Source: Prevotellaceae bacterium UBA1391
GTDB lineage: Bacteria; Bacteroidota; Bacteroidia; Bacteroidales; Bacteroidaceae
Assembly (NCBI GenBank): GCA_002305265.1
Contig: DBQP01000009.1
Coordinates: 1-60,820, forward strand
Reading direction: 5' to 3'
Length of the DNA: 60,820 nucleotides
This document shows positions 54,154-60,820 of the stretch, in pieces (position 1 is the stretch's first letter; the number at the start of each line of letters is the position of its first letter). Position numbers and translations under genes: made by a program. The notes under the pieces were generated by a model. The model was given only the letters and a program-made list of their open reading frames with translations, made no database searches and was not told the DNA's origin.

Positions 54154-54472
54154 GGGTGCGGTGGCGGATTGTTGCAGTGGCGACGGATTGGAAACGCCGC
54201 ACGCTGTCGCGGCTGGTTTGAAGGCCCTGCGAAGACTGCGGTTTCCTTCATCCGCTGTGGTGCGAGCGGCTGCGTCCGCCGTGGGCAAGGGCTACTGTTC
54301 GCCTCCTGCGTGAAGGGCATCTGCGGTCGCATCGTGCATCCTTGATTCGAAAAACATCCTGTGGAGCCATCAAAAAACTTCATGCGCATGTCACCTTTTG
54401 CCTTCCTGACGCGTTATATGGATGAACGCGCTCAAAAGAAAAGACAAAGTGTAACTAATTCAAGCAGAAATT
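54154..54472. other. intergenic region, nothing recognised
   Basis: 319 bases between the GH43 gene and the sigma-factor operon. I see no terminator, array or clear promoter box, although the last 110 bases are AT-richer and may contain the operon promoter. Confidence 0.5.
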
Positions 54473-54934
54473 ATGAGTCTTACAGAGATGATTGTAGCAT
54501 TAGGTATTTTCGTGTTGGTTCCCATCATGTTCGTAGCGCAGGTGGTGCGTGCGCGGATCAACGCCACCAACAAGCGGACAGAGATTGCGCTGGCCGCCAT
54601 CGAAAAGAATTCCGATATTGATTTGGAGGTCTTCTTCAAGAAGATGACGCCGCCGCGCCGAAGCCTCAAGGAAAAGTTGCTGAACAGGCTGTTGTGCGGT
54701 TGCATCTTCACCATCCTGGGTATATGTATCTATATCGCCATTTTTGTGGACTACGAGTATACAGGATGGAGCAGTGATAAGTTCGTCGGAATTTCGTTCG
54801 TGGCAGGGCCTTCGTTAGGAATCGGGCTGGCTTTTCTCATCAATTATTTCGTGGGACGTCGTGTGCTGAAGCAGGAGATGGAGGCCGAAACCCCCAAACG
54901 CGAAATGGAGATTGAAGACAAGAAGCAGGCATGA
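54473..54934 (+). CDS. small membrane protein (DUF6249-like)
   Basis: 153 residues with three hydrophobic segments: at about 5-23 (IVALGIFVLVPIMFVAQVV), about 74-92 (CGCIFTILGICIYIAIF) and about 105-125 (ISFVAGPSLGIGLAFLINYF). A basic loop precedes the second (KKMTPPRRSLKEKLLNRL). The C-terminus is charged. The pattern is like the DUF6249 family, which often sits next to ECF sigma factors in Bacteroidetes. Its last four bases overlap the sigma gene (ATGA), so the two are surely co-transcribed. It may sense membrane state for the sigma factor; this is inference. Confidence 0.75.
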   Translation: MSLTEMIVALGIFVLVPIMFVAQVVRARINATNKRTEIALAAIEKNSDIDLEVFFKKMTPPRRSLKEKLLNRLLCGCIFTILGICIYIAIFVDYEYTGWSSDKFVGISFVAGPSLGIGLAFLINYFVGRRVLKQEMEAETPKREMEIEDKKQA

Positions 54935-55413
54935 CCCGCGAGCGATTCATCGATATGGTCAGGACCGAGCAGGAGCCGCTCAGGCGATTTCTGCTCGCGC
55001 TCTGCTGTGGCAATCGGGATGAGGCTGACGACATCGCGCAGGATACGCTCGTGAAGGCTTATTTGTCGATGGCCCAGTATGAGGAGCGGGGAAAAGCCGC
55101 GGCGTGGCTCTACCGCATCGCCTACCATCTCTTTGTCGACACGAGCCGCCGGCGCCGCACGCTGCAGCCCGTGGAGGTGCTCGACAAGCAGGAGGATGCC
55201 TCGTTTGCCGCCGATCGCGATTTCCGCTACCAAGCGCTCTACATGGCGTTGGAGGCCTTGCCGCCCAAAGAGCGCACCGCCATCCTGCTTTTCTATATCA
55301 AGGGCTATGCTGTGAAGGAGATAGCCGAGATTGTCGAGGCGACGGAGGATGCTGTGAAGAAGCAACTCTCGCGCGGACGAAGCCAACTTAAAACCCTTTT
55401 GAAAGATGAATAG
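54931..55413 (+). CDS. ECF-type RNA polymerase sigma factor
   Basis: 160 residues. Region 2 (about 10-75) has LRRFLLALCCGNRDEADDIAQDTLVKAYLS and AAAWLYRIAYHLFVD, the core-binding and -10-recognition helices. Region 4 (about 100-155) has ALEALPPKERTAILLFYIKGYAVKEIAEIVEATEDAVKKQLSRGR as the -35-binding helix-turn-helix; motifs are cited for identification only. It overlaps the upstream gene by 4 bases and the downstream membrane protein gene by 8. In such operons the last gene often encodes an anti-sigma factor. Confidence 0.92.
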   Translation: MTRERFIDMVRTEQEPLRRFLLALCCGNRDEADDIAQDTLVKAYLSMAQYEERGKAAAWLYRIAYHLFVDTSRRRRTLQPVEVLDKQEDASFAADRDFRYQALYMALEALPPKERTAILLFYIKGYAVKEIAEIVEATEDAVKKQLSRGRSQLKTLLKDE

Positions 55414-55801
55414 CGATAGCAGAATACAGGAACTTTTCGACGATTTCCGCCCGATGTTGTCCGACAGCGACCTGTTCAACCAGCGGCTGGAACGAAAACT
55501 GGCCTTGATCGACGAGATGCGCCAGGCCCAGTCAGCACAGATTCACCGCGCCCGCATGGCCGTGGTCGTGGCGTTTGTGGCCGGCATTGTCTTCGGCGGG
55601 ATGGCGCTGTTCTTGATTTTGTCCGTGCCCTCCGATGCGCCTTTGTTCACGTTCGGCATCAAGGCGTTTCCTTTTCTTTTCATCGAGCAGAACAGCTGGC
55701 TGATTTCAGCGCTGCTTGCCTCGCTGATGATCGCGGGCTGCATTGCTGCAGCGCTGAACACGGCTGATCTTCTCCGCAGACTGAAAGTGGGGAAAGCATA
55801 G
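55406..55801 (+). CDS. small membrane protein, possible anti-sigma factor
   Basis: 131 residues. A cytosolic N-terminal part (about 1-47; FNQRLERKLALIDEMRQAQ) that could bind the sigma factor, then hydrophobic segments at about 50-72 (MAVVVAFVAGIVFGGMALFLIL) and about 95-118 (SWLISALLASLMIAGCIAAAL). It starts 8 bases inside the sigma factor gene. The anti-sigma role is inferred from position and shape; no ZAS zinc motif (HxxxCxxC) is present. Confidence 0.7.
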   Translation: MNSDSRIQELFDDFRPMLSDSDLFNQRLERKLALIDEMRQAQSAQIHRARMAVVVAFVAGIVFGGMALFLILSVPSDAPLFTFGIKAFPFLFIEQNSWLISALLASLMIAGCIAAALNTADLLRRLKVGKA

Positions 55802-55921
55802 CACCGCTCATGTCTGTTTGCTCATGGACCGATGCGCCAGCACGGTCGCTTCGGTCCGGCTGCGCAGCCTCGAACCTCGTTCGCAACCTCGATGGCATGT
55901 GACGGTCTCGATGATTCGTTT

Positions 55922-55958
55922 AAAAAAAGAGGATGTGCCTATTTTGACACACCCTCTT
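55922..55958 (-). terminator. terminator of the minus-strand island genes
   Basis: AAGAGG-A-TGTG pairs with CACA-C-CCTCTT with one mismatch and a loop. On the minus strand it is followed by TTTTTTT. It lies about 30 bases after the stop of the gene at 55990, and marks the left edge of the AT-rich island. Confidence 0.75.
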
Positions 55959-55989
55959 CATAAACATACATTTGGCCGTTTGTCATTCG

Positions 55990-56352
55990 TCAATGAAGAA
56001 CGACATGGTCCAATTGGTCGATAATGCATATCATCTTTCGACCGCTTATCTCTGCATTTTCAAGTAGCTGAATTGCACTATCAAACGGCCCTTGAATCTC
56101 TCCTGTCGTTCGGTTGGTCAGTGTAGGGCCTTTATCAGTGAATTCTGCTTCATATAAGACTTTTTCATAATAAAAGGCAACGCCGTACTGTTGAATGCAG
56201 AAGTCATAATAGAAGGTTAGCTGATTAGGGGTTTCATAACCCTCATAATCTGTTCCATTCTTCTCGCGATTGGGAGGATACTTGCAATTGTATTCATTGC
56301 CAAATAAATCATTTCCAATGAATCCTGATTGAGGCACTGTTTCTTTACACAT
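55990..56352 (-). CDS. hypothetical protein, last gene of overlapping island cluster
   Basis: 120 residues. Not recognised. No signal peptide or membrane span. It begins MCKETVPQSGFIGNDLFGNEY; its middle is rich in Tyr and Phe (YYDFCIQQYGVAFYYEKVLYEAEF), and it ends in a beta-alpha pattern (RKMICIIDQLDHVVLH). Its start overlaps the end of the gene at 56345 by 8 bases, so it is translated from the same transcript. A terminator follows. By position it could be an immunity-type partner of the small upstream proteins, but nothing in the sequence proves this. Confidence 0.65.
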   Translation of the reverse strand: MCKETVPQSGFIGNDLFGNEYNCKYPPNREKNGTDYEGYETPNQLTFYYDFCIQQYGVAFYYEKVLYEAEFTDKGPTLTNRTTGEIQGPFDSAIQLLENAEISGRKMICIIDQLDHVVLH

Positions 56353-56593
56353 GTGGAACTTTCTTTTTTATTTGATCTAATAGTTTTATCATATCCGAAG
56401 TAAGCGGATAGGCTGCGTTGGGGGAATTCTTACCTGTCCCCGCTTTGACTGGCCGCCCATTCTCCCAAGGATGGTAGTGAGAAGGCATTCCATTATGAGA
56501 ATGATCAACATGAATCTCAAATAATTTCTTACAATCACTTCCGTAAATCGCTACTGATTTCAACTTGCCCGCAAACGGGTCATTCATCCCCAT
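56345..56593 (-). CDS. His-rich 82-residue protein, perhaps the C-terminal half of a split gene
   Basis: 82 residues. The central part KLFEIHVDHSHNGMPSHYHPW has five His and precedes ENGRPVKAG. It begins inside the end of the gene at 56580 (14 bases shared, different frame). From memory, related mobile-element proteins carry N-terminal text like the 56580 product followed directly by text like this one, so the two may be one protein split by a frameshift or joined by ribosomal frameshifting. Alternatively they are two coupled genes. Function unknown. Confidence 0.65.
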   Translation of the reverse strand: MGMNDPFAGKLKSVAIYGSDCKKLFEIHVDHSHNGMPSHYHPWENGRPVKAGTGKNSPNAAYPLTSDMIKLLDQIKKKVPHV

Positions 56594-56789
56594 TTTTGTC
56601 TGTTGCAGGCTTGTTGATTGCTACATAAATCCGATTAGGAGTGCGACTCTCCTCAGGCAATTTAACGTTGGCGTTTTTATTATTTGCCTCTGTCACCTTG
56701 ATATTGTCGGATATTTCAAATTCCGTATGATAGGTCCAGTTCTTAGGATTATCTAATGCCCCGCTTGCTTTACTTCCGTTTGCTCCCAT
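56580..56789 (-). CDS. 69-residue protein (MGANGSKASG...), perhaps the N-terminal half of a split gene
   Basis: 69 residues. The start MGANGSKASG is distinctive; KLPEESRTPNRIYVAINK follows as a beta-strand-like segment that breaks off at the stop. It overlaps the upstream DUF4417 gene by 20 bases and the downstream gene by 14. The junction near 56590 on the minus strand reads AAAAATGGGGATGAATGA, a run-rich site where a frame change could occur. Confidence 0.6.
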   Translation of the reverse strand: MGANGSKASGALDNPKNWTYHTEFEISDNIKVTEANNKNANVKLPEESRTPNRIYVAINKPATDKNGDE

Positions 56790-57531
56790 ATTTCAAAGCT
56801 TTTATTTGCTTATTTCCCAAATATATGCTGATACTTTCGTTCTCACCATAAATCATTGGCCCATATCGAAGTATGCAAGTGGGCATCAACTCACTTAGCA
56901 TATAACGATACCCTTCTAACCAAAGTGATATACTAAAAGTTGACTTCAGTATCCCCATACTATTAATTGCAATAACAGAATTGCGTGGAAGCCCAGCTAT
57001 ACTATATTCATAGCTATCAGGCAAACTCCATGTTACGTTCGGGTAAATGTTTATACCACGTTTTTGCCAATACGCTGTGAATACCTTGTTCCAATAATTG
57101 TTGGATAGGCGATCTGCAAAATCCATATCGATATATTGGGATAAATCAGGCGCAATAACTCCACTATATTCAGATAGGAACTCAGTATAAGTCCAGGGAT
57201 GTGTTAACCTATTGGCAAATCTATCGTCATTGATATAGAATATAACAATAGAATTTCGGTTTGATTTCTTTGACGTTATCCTATCAAAAGGAGTGGTATC
57301 GACAACTCTGGGTACGTCATAATTAGGGCTGATGACTGGCATATCATATGGCCCAGTTTTGACAAGCGATTTTGAAATCTCTGGGTAGCATATGGATGCG
57401 ATATGCGCACGATAGTGCGACTTACACTCTCTTCTACGTTTATGACGCGAAGTCGCATCTGAGTGCAGAATGTATTTATTACCAAATAAATCTCGCATTG
57501 GCAATTTGTTTAATGTGGCTCCTTTAACCAC
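56770..57531 (-). CDS. DUF4417 domain protein
   Basis: 253 residues. Pattern of DUF4417: FLSEYSGVIAPDLSQYIDMDFADRLSNNYWNK, IYPNVTWSLPDSYEYSIAGLPRNSVIAINSMGI and a C-terminal ILRYGPMIYG (recognition motifs). The family occurs in phages and mobile elements; its biochemical role is unknown to me. The first gene of a run of four in which every neighbour overlaps (20, 14 and 8 bases). The N-terminal 60 residues are basic (RHKRRRECKSHYR), which could mean nucleic-acid binding. The ATG at 57531 is the first in frame. Confidence 0.78.
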   Translation of the reverse strand: MVKGATLNKLPMRDLFGNKYILHSDATSRHKRRRECKSHYRAHIASICYPEISKSLVKTGPYDMPVISPNYDVPRVVDTTPFDRITSKKSNRNSIVIFYINDDRFANRLTHPWTYTEFLSEYSGVIAPDLSQYIDMDFADRLSNNYWNKVFTAYWQKRGINIYPNVTWSLPDSYEYSIAGLPRNSVIAINSMGILKSTFSISLWLEGYRYMLSELMPTCILRYGPMIYGENESISIYLGNKQIKALKYGSKRK

Positions 57532-57732
57532 GTTAAAGTGTTAAACTAATGTCGATTTTTCGAGATTTCCGCGGTAATCTTCAATTAAGTGAGTAATTTT
57601 GCAACAGTTTTTCGACGCGCAACTCTCGAGCTAACGGGCTAAAGACCTTGAAATCGACGAATGCAAGTCTCTACAATCCTCATATTATCGCCAAATAATA
57701 TGGGGATTTTTGCCCATTAAAGTATTAATCTT

Positions 57733-58272
57733 TCATAGGCAACCTCCTTTCTTTTCATGTTCTACCCTCCATTTTGTGAGACGTTTCTCTATCTCTTCCT
57801 TTGGAAGGCGAGGATTAATTACAGAGAGTGAATCCAGTTTCTCATATGCTGTCTCTAAAGGAATAGTCTCTGTTTCAACCAGCATATCAAAGACATACAG
57901 TATTCCTTTTACATCTACACCATCTCGTATAGCTGAATGTCGAAGTTTGCGGTCACCGGTATGCATGATGTAGCCATTTTGTTTGGCGTAATACCACACG
58001 GAACAATCAGTCAGTGAAACATTTGCCTTCTCGCTGAACCGTCGTTTTAAATAGTCGATTTCAACAATCTCTTCGAATTCAAACTGCACAACATGCAACA
58101 CTCCATCTTCTTTGAAGCACAAAACAGTATCCCTTTGATCTTCGCGTTGCAATTCCAACATCACAAAGTCTGTGGTGCGTACCTCCCAGGGTAAATGGAA
58201 GAATGCATCAAGCAATCCAACCTTGTAAAGATCGATGAAAATATTGGTATCGTTTACAACTATCTGCTTCAT
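57733..58272 (-). CDS. PIN-domain protein (VapC/DUF3368-like)
   Basis: 179 residues. PIN-fold RNase candidate. The four acidic positions are visible: Asp8 (VVNDTNIFIDL), Glu40 (FVMLELQRE), Asp89 (SLTDCSVWYYAKQNG) and Asp107 (IMHTGDRKLR). The start ATG at 58272 overlaps the stop of the ImmA/IrrE gene by one base (TGATG on the minus strand), so the pair is translationally coupled. Such XRE/ImmA plus PIN pairs look like toxin-antitoxin or stress modules. I chose 58272 rather than a TTG one codon upstream. Confidence 0.82.
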   Translation of the reverse strand: MKQIVVNDTNIFIDLYKVGLLDAFFHLPWEVRTTDFVMLELQREDQRDTVLCFKEDGVLHVVQFEFEEIVEIDYLKRRFSEKANVSLTDCSVWYYAKQNGYIMHTGDRKLRHSAIRDGVDVKGILYVFDMLVETETIPLETAYEKLDSLSVINPRLPKEEIEKRLTKWRVEHEKKGGCL

Positions 58273-59057
58273 CAAATGACATTAAGATGTTTGCGTACCG
58301 AGGTGATTGAAGAATGCAGCAACGAAGCTGCTTTTGACGTGCTTATGAAATTCTTGGCCGCTGCTGCATACACAAGAGTCTCAAACCGGTCGGTAAGTTC
58401 TTCCCTGTAGCATGAAGATTCTACGTATTTTCTCAAAGAGGCGTCCGTATTTCTTCGAATATTATAGCCTTTATATCTACTCTCACTTACGATGCCCAAC
58501 TTATAAAGTTTGTGCATGATGGCATCTATAGAGATACCATAGATTTGTTGCAGTTTCCGCAGTTCGGACAGTGATATCTTCTCTCCTGGGCTAAATTTAC
58601 TTCTCAGCGTAGCAGATGGGAGCAACATCTCGCTGGCAAAAGCATTACACAGTTTCTCCTGCTGGTGCGGGGTGAGTTCTGCAGAGAATCTGTCATTATA
58701 TAATAGGTGTGCCAATTCATGCATACTTGTGAAACGACGACGCTCGACATGATCCTGCTTGCTATTGAGCACTACAATATAGTCTTTTCCGCCCACAATG
58801 CCGCTTACGCCATCAAAACCTTCAGGGGCTTCAGTTGCAATAACCTTTATACCCTTTGATTCCAAAACATCCTGCACGTTGCCTATGGCATCCTCGCCAA
58901 GCTTCCAATCACGGCGCACCTCCAGAGCCAGTTGTCTCATTTGCTCAGGAGTAGATAGTAAAGCTCCCTTATTGCGACGGATGCTATCGGCCTCTTTCCC
59001 AAGAATCTCTTCCACTTCAAGATAACGTTCTATTTGATCCTGAATCTGAACCTTCAA
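58272..59057 (-). CDS. ImmA/IrrE-type metallopeptidase, 5'-truncated
   Basis: 261 residues from a TTG start; there is no ATG upstream. Zinc motif MHELAHLLYN (HExxH at 113-117), with NAFASEMLLP downstream supplying the third ligand. ImmA/IrrE proteins cut a repressor partner, or are fused to an XRE helix-turn-helix. The frame stays open upstream to about 59140 and reads VSFRKKSNTSAKDVNALK, which matches the segment just after the XRE domain of fused members. The XRE domain itself is missing, replaced by the end of the ISL3 transposase gene. It is probably a disrupted gene. Confidence 0.8.
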   Translation of the reverse strand: MKVQIQDQIERYLEVEEILGKEADSIRRNKGALLSTPEQMRQLALEVRRDWKLGEDAIGNVQDVLESKGIKVIATEAPEGFDGVSGIVGGKDYIVVLNSKQDHVERRRFTSMHELAHLLYNDRFSAELTPHQQEKLCNAFASEMLLPSATLRSKFSPGEKISLSELRKLQQIYGISIDAIMHKLYKLGIVSESRYKGYNIRRNTDASLRKYVESSCYREELTDRFETLVYAAAAKNFISTSKAASLLHSSITSVRKHLNVI

Positions 59058-59109
59058 CGCATTGACATCCTTGGCGCTGGTATTAGACTTCTTTCTGAAA
59101 GATACCTGA

Positions 59110-60820
59110 AACTGGTGGTTCTTATTCGATTTAGTTGAATAGTATCTTCTCCATAATCATTTTCCTCTTCAGTAATTCCAAACCTGCTCTTCCGTACATA
59201 ACCCTTTTGACAACTTTCAGCTTGTTTACGAATCCTTCCGTAATACCATTTGTCACATTATATTTAATCGTGTTTTTAACAGCGTTATAATCCATCCTGA
59301 TTCCAGTGATAAAAGTTTTAAGCGTATTTACTTTTGTCTTCCAGTACTTCTTCATCCACCGGATCAAGGCATCCGGATCATTACCCGTTATCAGATTATA
59401 AAAAGATGTGGAGGCTTCATACATTTGCTTAAACCAGGTGAATCTCGAGAGCAAATCAATAAGCTGTTCCTCTTCCGGGGTTCTCTTCCTGTTGAAAATA
59501 GAACCTGTTACCATGTATGATAACTTCTTTATGGGGACTAGTCGGGAGCTTGTTCTCACTTCCTTGATTATTGGCTTATATTCTGCAGGATTGTAATCTT
59601 TATGACCGTCACCCAGATACTTGTAGTGTTCGTAAAATGGAGTTTTACTGCCTTTAAAGCCCATCCGGCATATTTCGTTATAGATTTCATTAAGGGATTT
59701 ACCGTTAGTGGACTCATTCTCCACATATTCGCTAAATAAATGATAGTTATTCCTGTGCTTTCTGTTACGCTGCGGTAATATCTCCATTTTGCAGAACTTT
59801 GAGACTGTTTGTCTGGCTATTCCCAATTCTTTTGCTATTTCAAATGGTTTACATCCTTTTAACTGCATTTTTTTTACCTCTATGAACTTGATCATGCGTG
59901 AATCCGTCCTTTTCGAGTTTTGGGATGACACCAGGTTCTCAAGTTGATCATATCGTAATTTCTCCTGCGCGATCTTGCTTTCCCTAACCGCATTACGATA
60001 GTCCGAATAATGCTCCCCTATGAGTCTAGTAAAGCGTTCCGACATATTTTTGACAAGATGGAACTTGTCGGCAATCTCCATTATGGGACGGTCGATCGAG
60101 CCAATGGCGGAACTGTATGCAGAGGAACGATCACGACTGACCAGAGTAACCCGCTCATGATTCTCCATCCATGAGCGAAAGCTGTCTTCTGCCCTGTTGC
60201 CCAATAGATCTATCGGCTGCTTGCGGCGTAAATCAATTACAATGGTTCCATACGATAACCCTTTACGCCAAGCCCAGTCATCAATGCCTATCTCTTCCAC
60301 ATCCTGACAGGAAGAGGGACGTAAACGGTGCAGGTCTCTCAAGATTGTTGAACGGCTCAACACAATGCCACTAAAGTATAAAAGTTTCCTGGCCATCCCG
60401 GAAGAAACTGATAACCCCTGGCGCATCACGGCTGTTTCGCATCTGCGGGTACGGCGACGATAACGAAATATCTCATCACCGGGTTGCTCGGCAAAGGTTT
60501 TTTTAGAACAACTGACATTTTTACAAAAGAACTTTCTCATTTCCAAAGTCAACAGAACCACCTTGCCCAAAATTGAAAGATCATGAACATCTCTTTGATA
60601 ACGACTATGGACCTGCTTGCTTTTATAGCCACAATATGGACAAACACCCGAAGAATCTGAAGATTTACAATAAAGATGTAGCGTGTTTTCAAAATGATCA
60701 ACGCATTCTACGTACAATCCCGATGAGATGTATAAATTGGCAATATCTGAGTTCTCATGATAATTTAGATTGGGGAACGACTTGGGTTTTGATTTTTTTG
60801 TTGTAATTTTATTACCGTTA
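59110..60820 (-). mobile_element. ISL3-family insertion sequence (right end outside or unrecognised)
   Basis: Contains one ISL3 transposase gene. Its left edge must lie between the transposase stop at 59131 and about 59100, where ImmA/IrrE homology begins. I could not find matching terminal inverted repeats between this edge and 60718-60820, so the right end may be beyond the window or diverged. Confidence 0.7.
59131..60717 (-). CDS. ISL3-family transposase
   Basis: 528 residues. N-terminal zinc-ribbon (CPYCGYK, Cys26 and Cys29; FFCKNVSCSKKTFAE). Catalytic DDE residues: Asp146/147 in EIGIDDWAWRKG, Asp196 in LVSRDRSSAYSSA, and Glu in NGITEGFVNKLKVVKR near the C-terminus. A helix-turn-helix in the middle (FEIAKELGIARQTVSKFCK) is typical of longer ISL3 members. 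It looks intact, so the element may be active. It is inserted at the 5' side of the ImmA/IrrE gene, on the same strand. Confidence 0.9.
   Translation of the reverse strand: MYVECVDHFENTLHLYCKSSDSSGVCPYCGYKSKQVHSRYQRDVHDLSILGKVVLLTLEMRKFFCKNVSCSKKTFAEQPGDEIFRYRRRTRRCETAVMRQGLSVSSGMARKLLYFSGIVLSRSTILRDLHRLRPSSCQDVEEIGIDDWAWRKGLSYGTIVIDLRRKQPIDLLGNRAEDSFRSWMENHERVTLVSRDRSSAYSSAIGSIDRPIMEIADKFHLVKNMSERFTRLIGEHYSDYRNAVRESKIAQEKLRYDQLENLVSSQNSKRTDSRMIKFIEVKKMQLKGCKPFEIAKELGIARQTVSKFCKMEILPQRNRKHRNNYHLFSEYVENESTNGKSLNEIYNEICRMGFKGSKTPFYEHYKYLGDGHKDYNPAEYKPIIKEVRTSSRLVPIKKLSYMVTGSIFNRKRTPEEEQLIDLLSRFTWFKQMYEASTSFYNLITGNDPDALIRWMKKYWKTKVNTLKTFITGIRMDYNAVKNTIKYNVTNGITEGFVNKLKVVKRVMYGRAGLELLKRKMIMEKILFN

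Larger units (their letters stand above)
55960..60820. other. AT-rich acquired island
   Basis: Base composition drops sharply from about 55.9 kb to the end of the window, codon use changes accordingly, and the 22-bp arrays seen elsewhere are absent. The genes (DUF4417, His-rich small protein, PIN, truncated ImmA/IrrE, ISL3 transposase) are of mobile or defence type. All lie on the minus strand. The right border is outside the window. Confidence 0.85.

Noticed and set aside
57677..57706. Hairpin CATATTAT/ATAATATG in the gap after the PIN gene
   Set aside because: No T-run follows it on the minus strand, where termination would be expected; on the plus strand there is T-run but no gene upstream.
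59100..60820. Terminal inverted repeats of the ISL3 element
   Set aside because: Compared 59100-59140 with the complement of 60718-60820 and found no convincing match; the right end may be outside the window.

Overview
The window looks like a high-GC chromosome segment of a Bacteroidales bacterium, most likely Prevotellaceae or a close relative (inference). The evidence is TAnnTTTG-type -7 promoter boxes in front of many genes, secreted glycan-degrading enzymes with signal peptides and short C-terminal tails (pattern YxLxGr...GiYi..grKvlv+), and families typical of the group (DUF4254, DUF4250, CvfB-like S1 protein, endonuclease I). No rRNA, tRNA, CRISPR array or SusC/SusD pair was found.

Layout. 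0.5-10.4 kb is mostly housekeeping: pdxB, a DUF4254/glycosyltransferase-9 reading frame with no stop between the parts, an LpxL/HtrB-like acyltransferase, asd, a CPA2-type cation/proton antiporter, a LolD-like ABC ATPase and a CvfB-like protein. 10.7-15.7 kb is a minus-strand glycan cluster (GH43; a small secreted esterase-associated-like protein; a GH43-CBM6-GH8 protein) pointing to xylan/arabinoxylan. 15.9-25.4 kb holds gmk, nadD, a PBP4-like carboxypeptidase, a PH-domain membrane protein, nadB, an M16 peptidase and a DUF4250 protein. 25.8-36.1 kb holds a very large secreted lyase-like protein, a GH2 beta-galactosidase and a secreted endonuclease I. 36.5-43.3 kb holds a nucleoside kinase, a Na/Pi cotransporter, rfbA and tex. 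43.8-54.2 kb holds a GH31 enzyme, a large two-repeat secreted protein and a second GH43. 54.5-55.8 kb is a three-gene operon with an ECF sigma factor.

From about 55.9 kb to the end the sequence becomes clearly AT-rich: an acquired island with four overlapping minus-strand genes (one DUF4417), a PIN-domain gene paired with a 5'-truncated ImmA/IrrE protease gene, and an ISL3-family transposase that seems to have removed the protease's N-terminal regulator domain.

The most striking structure is intergenic. At about fourteen places the gaps hold short tandem arrays whose units recur every 22 bp although their sequences differ: GAAGGCCTTC, (A)ACGACTGCGCTCGTT, CGGTGCACCG, GCCGGTTGGC, GCAGCAACCGCGAG, CTGCGCAAGCGCAG and others. 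Many cores are perfect or near palindromes. Different core families can share one array and often keep the same register. All but one array lie in convergent or co-directional gaps. This 22-bp array superfamily is the best candidate here for an undescribed system.
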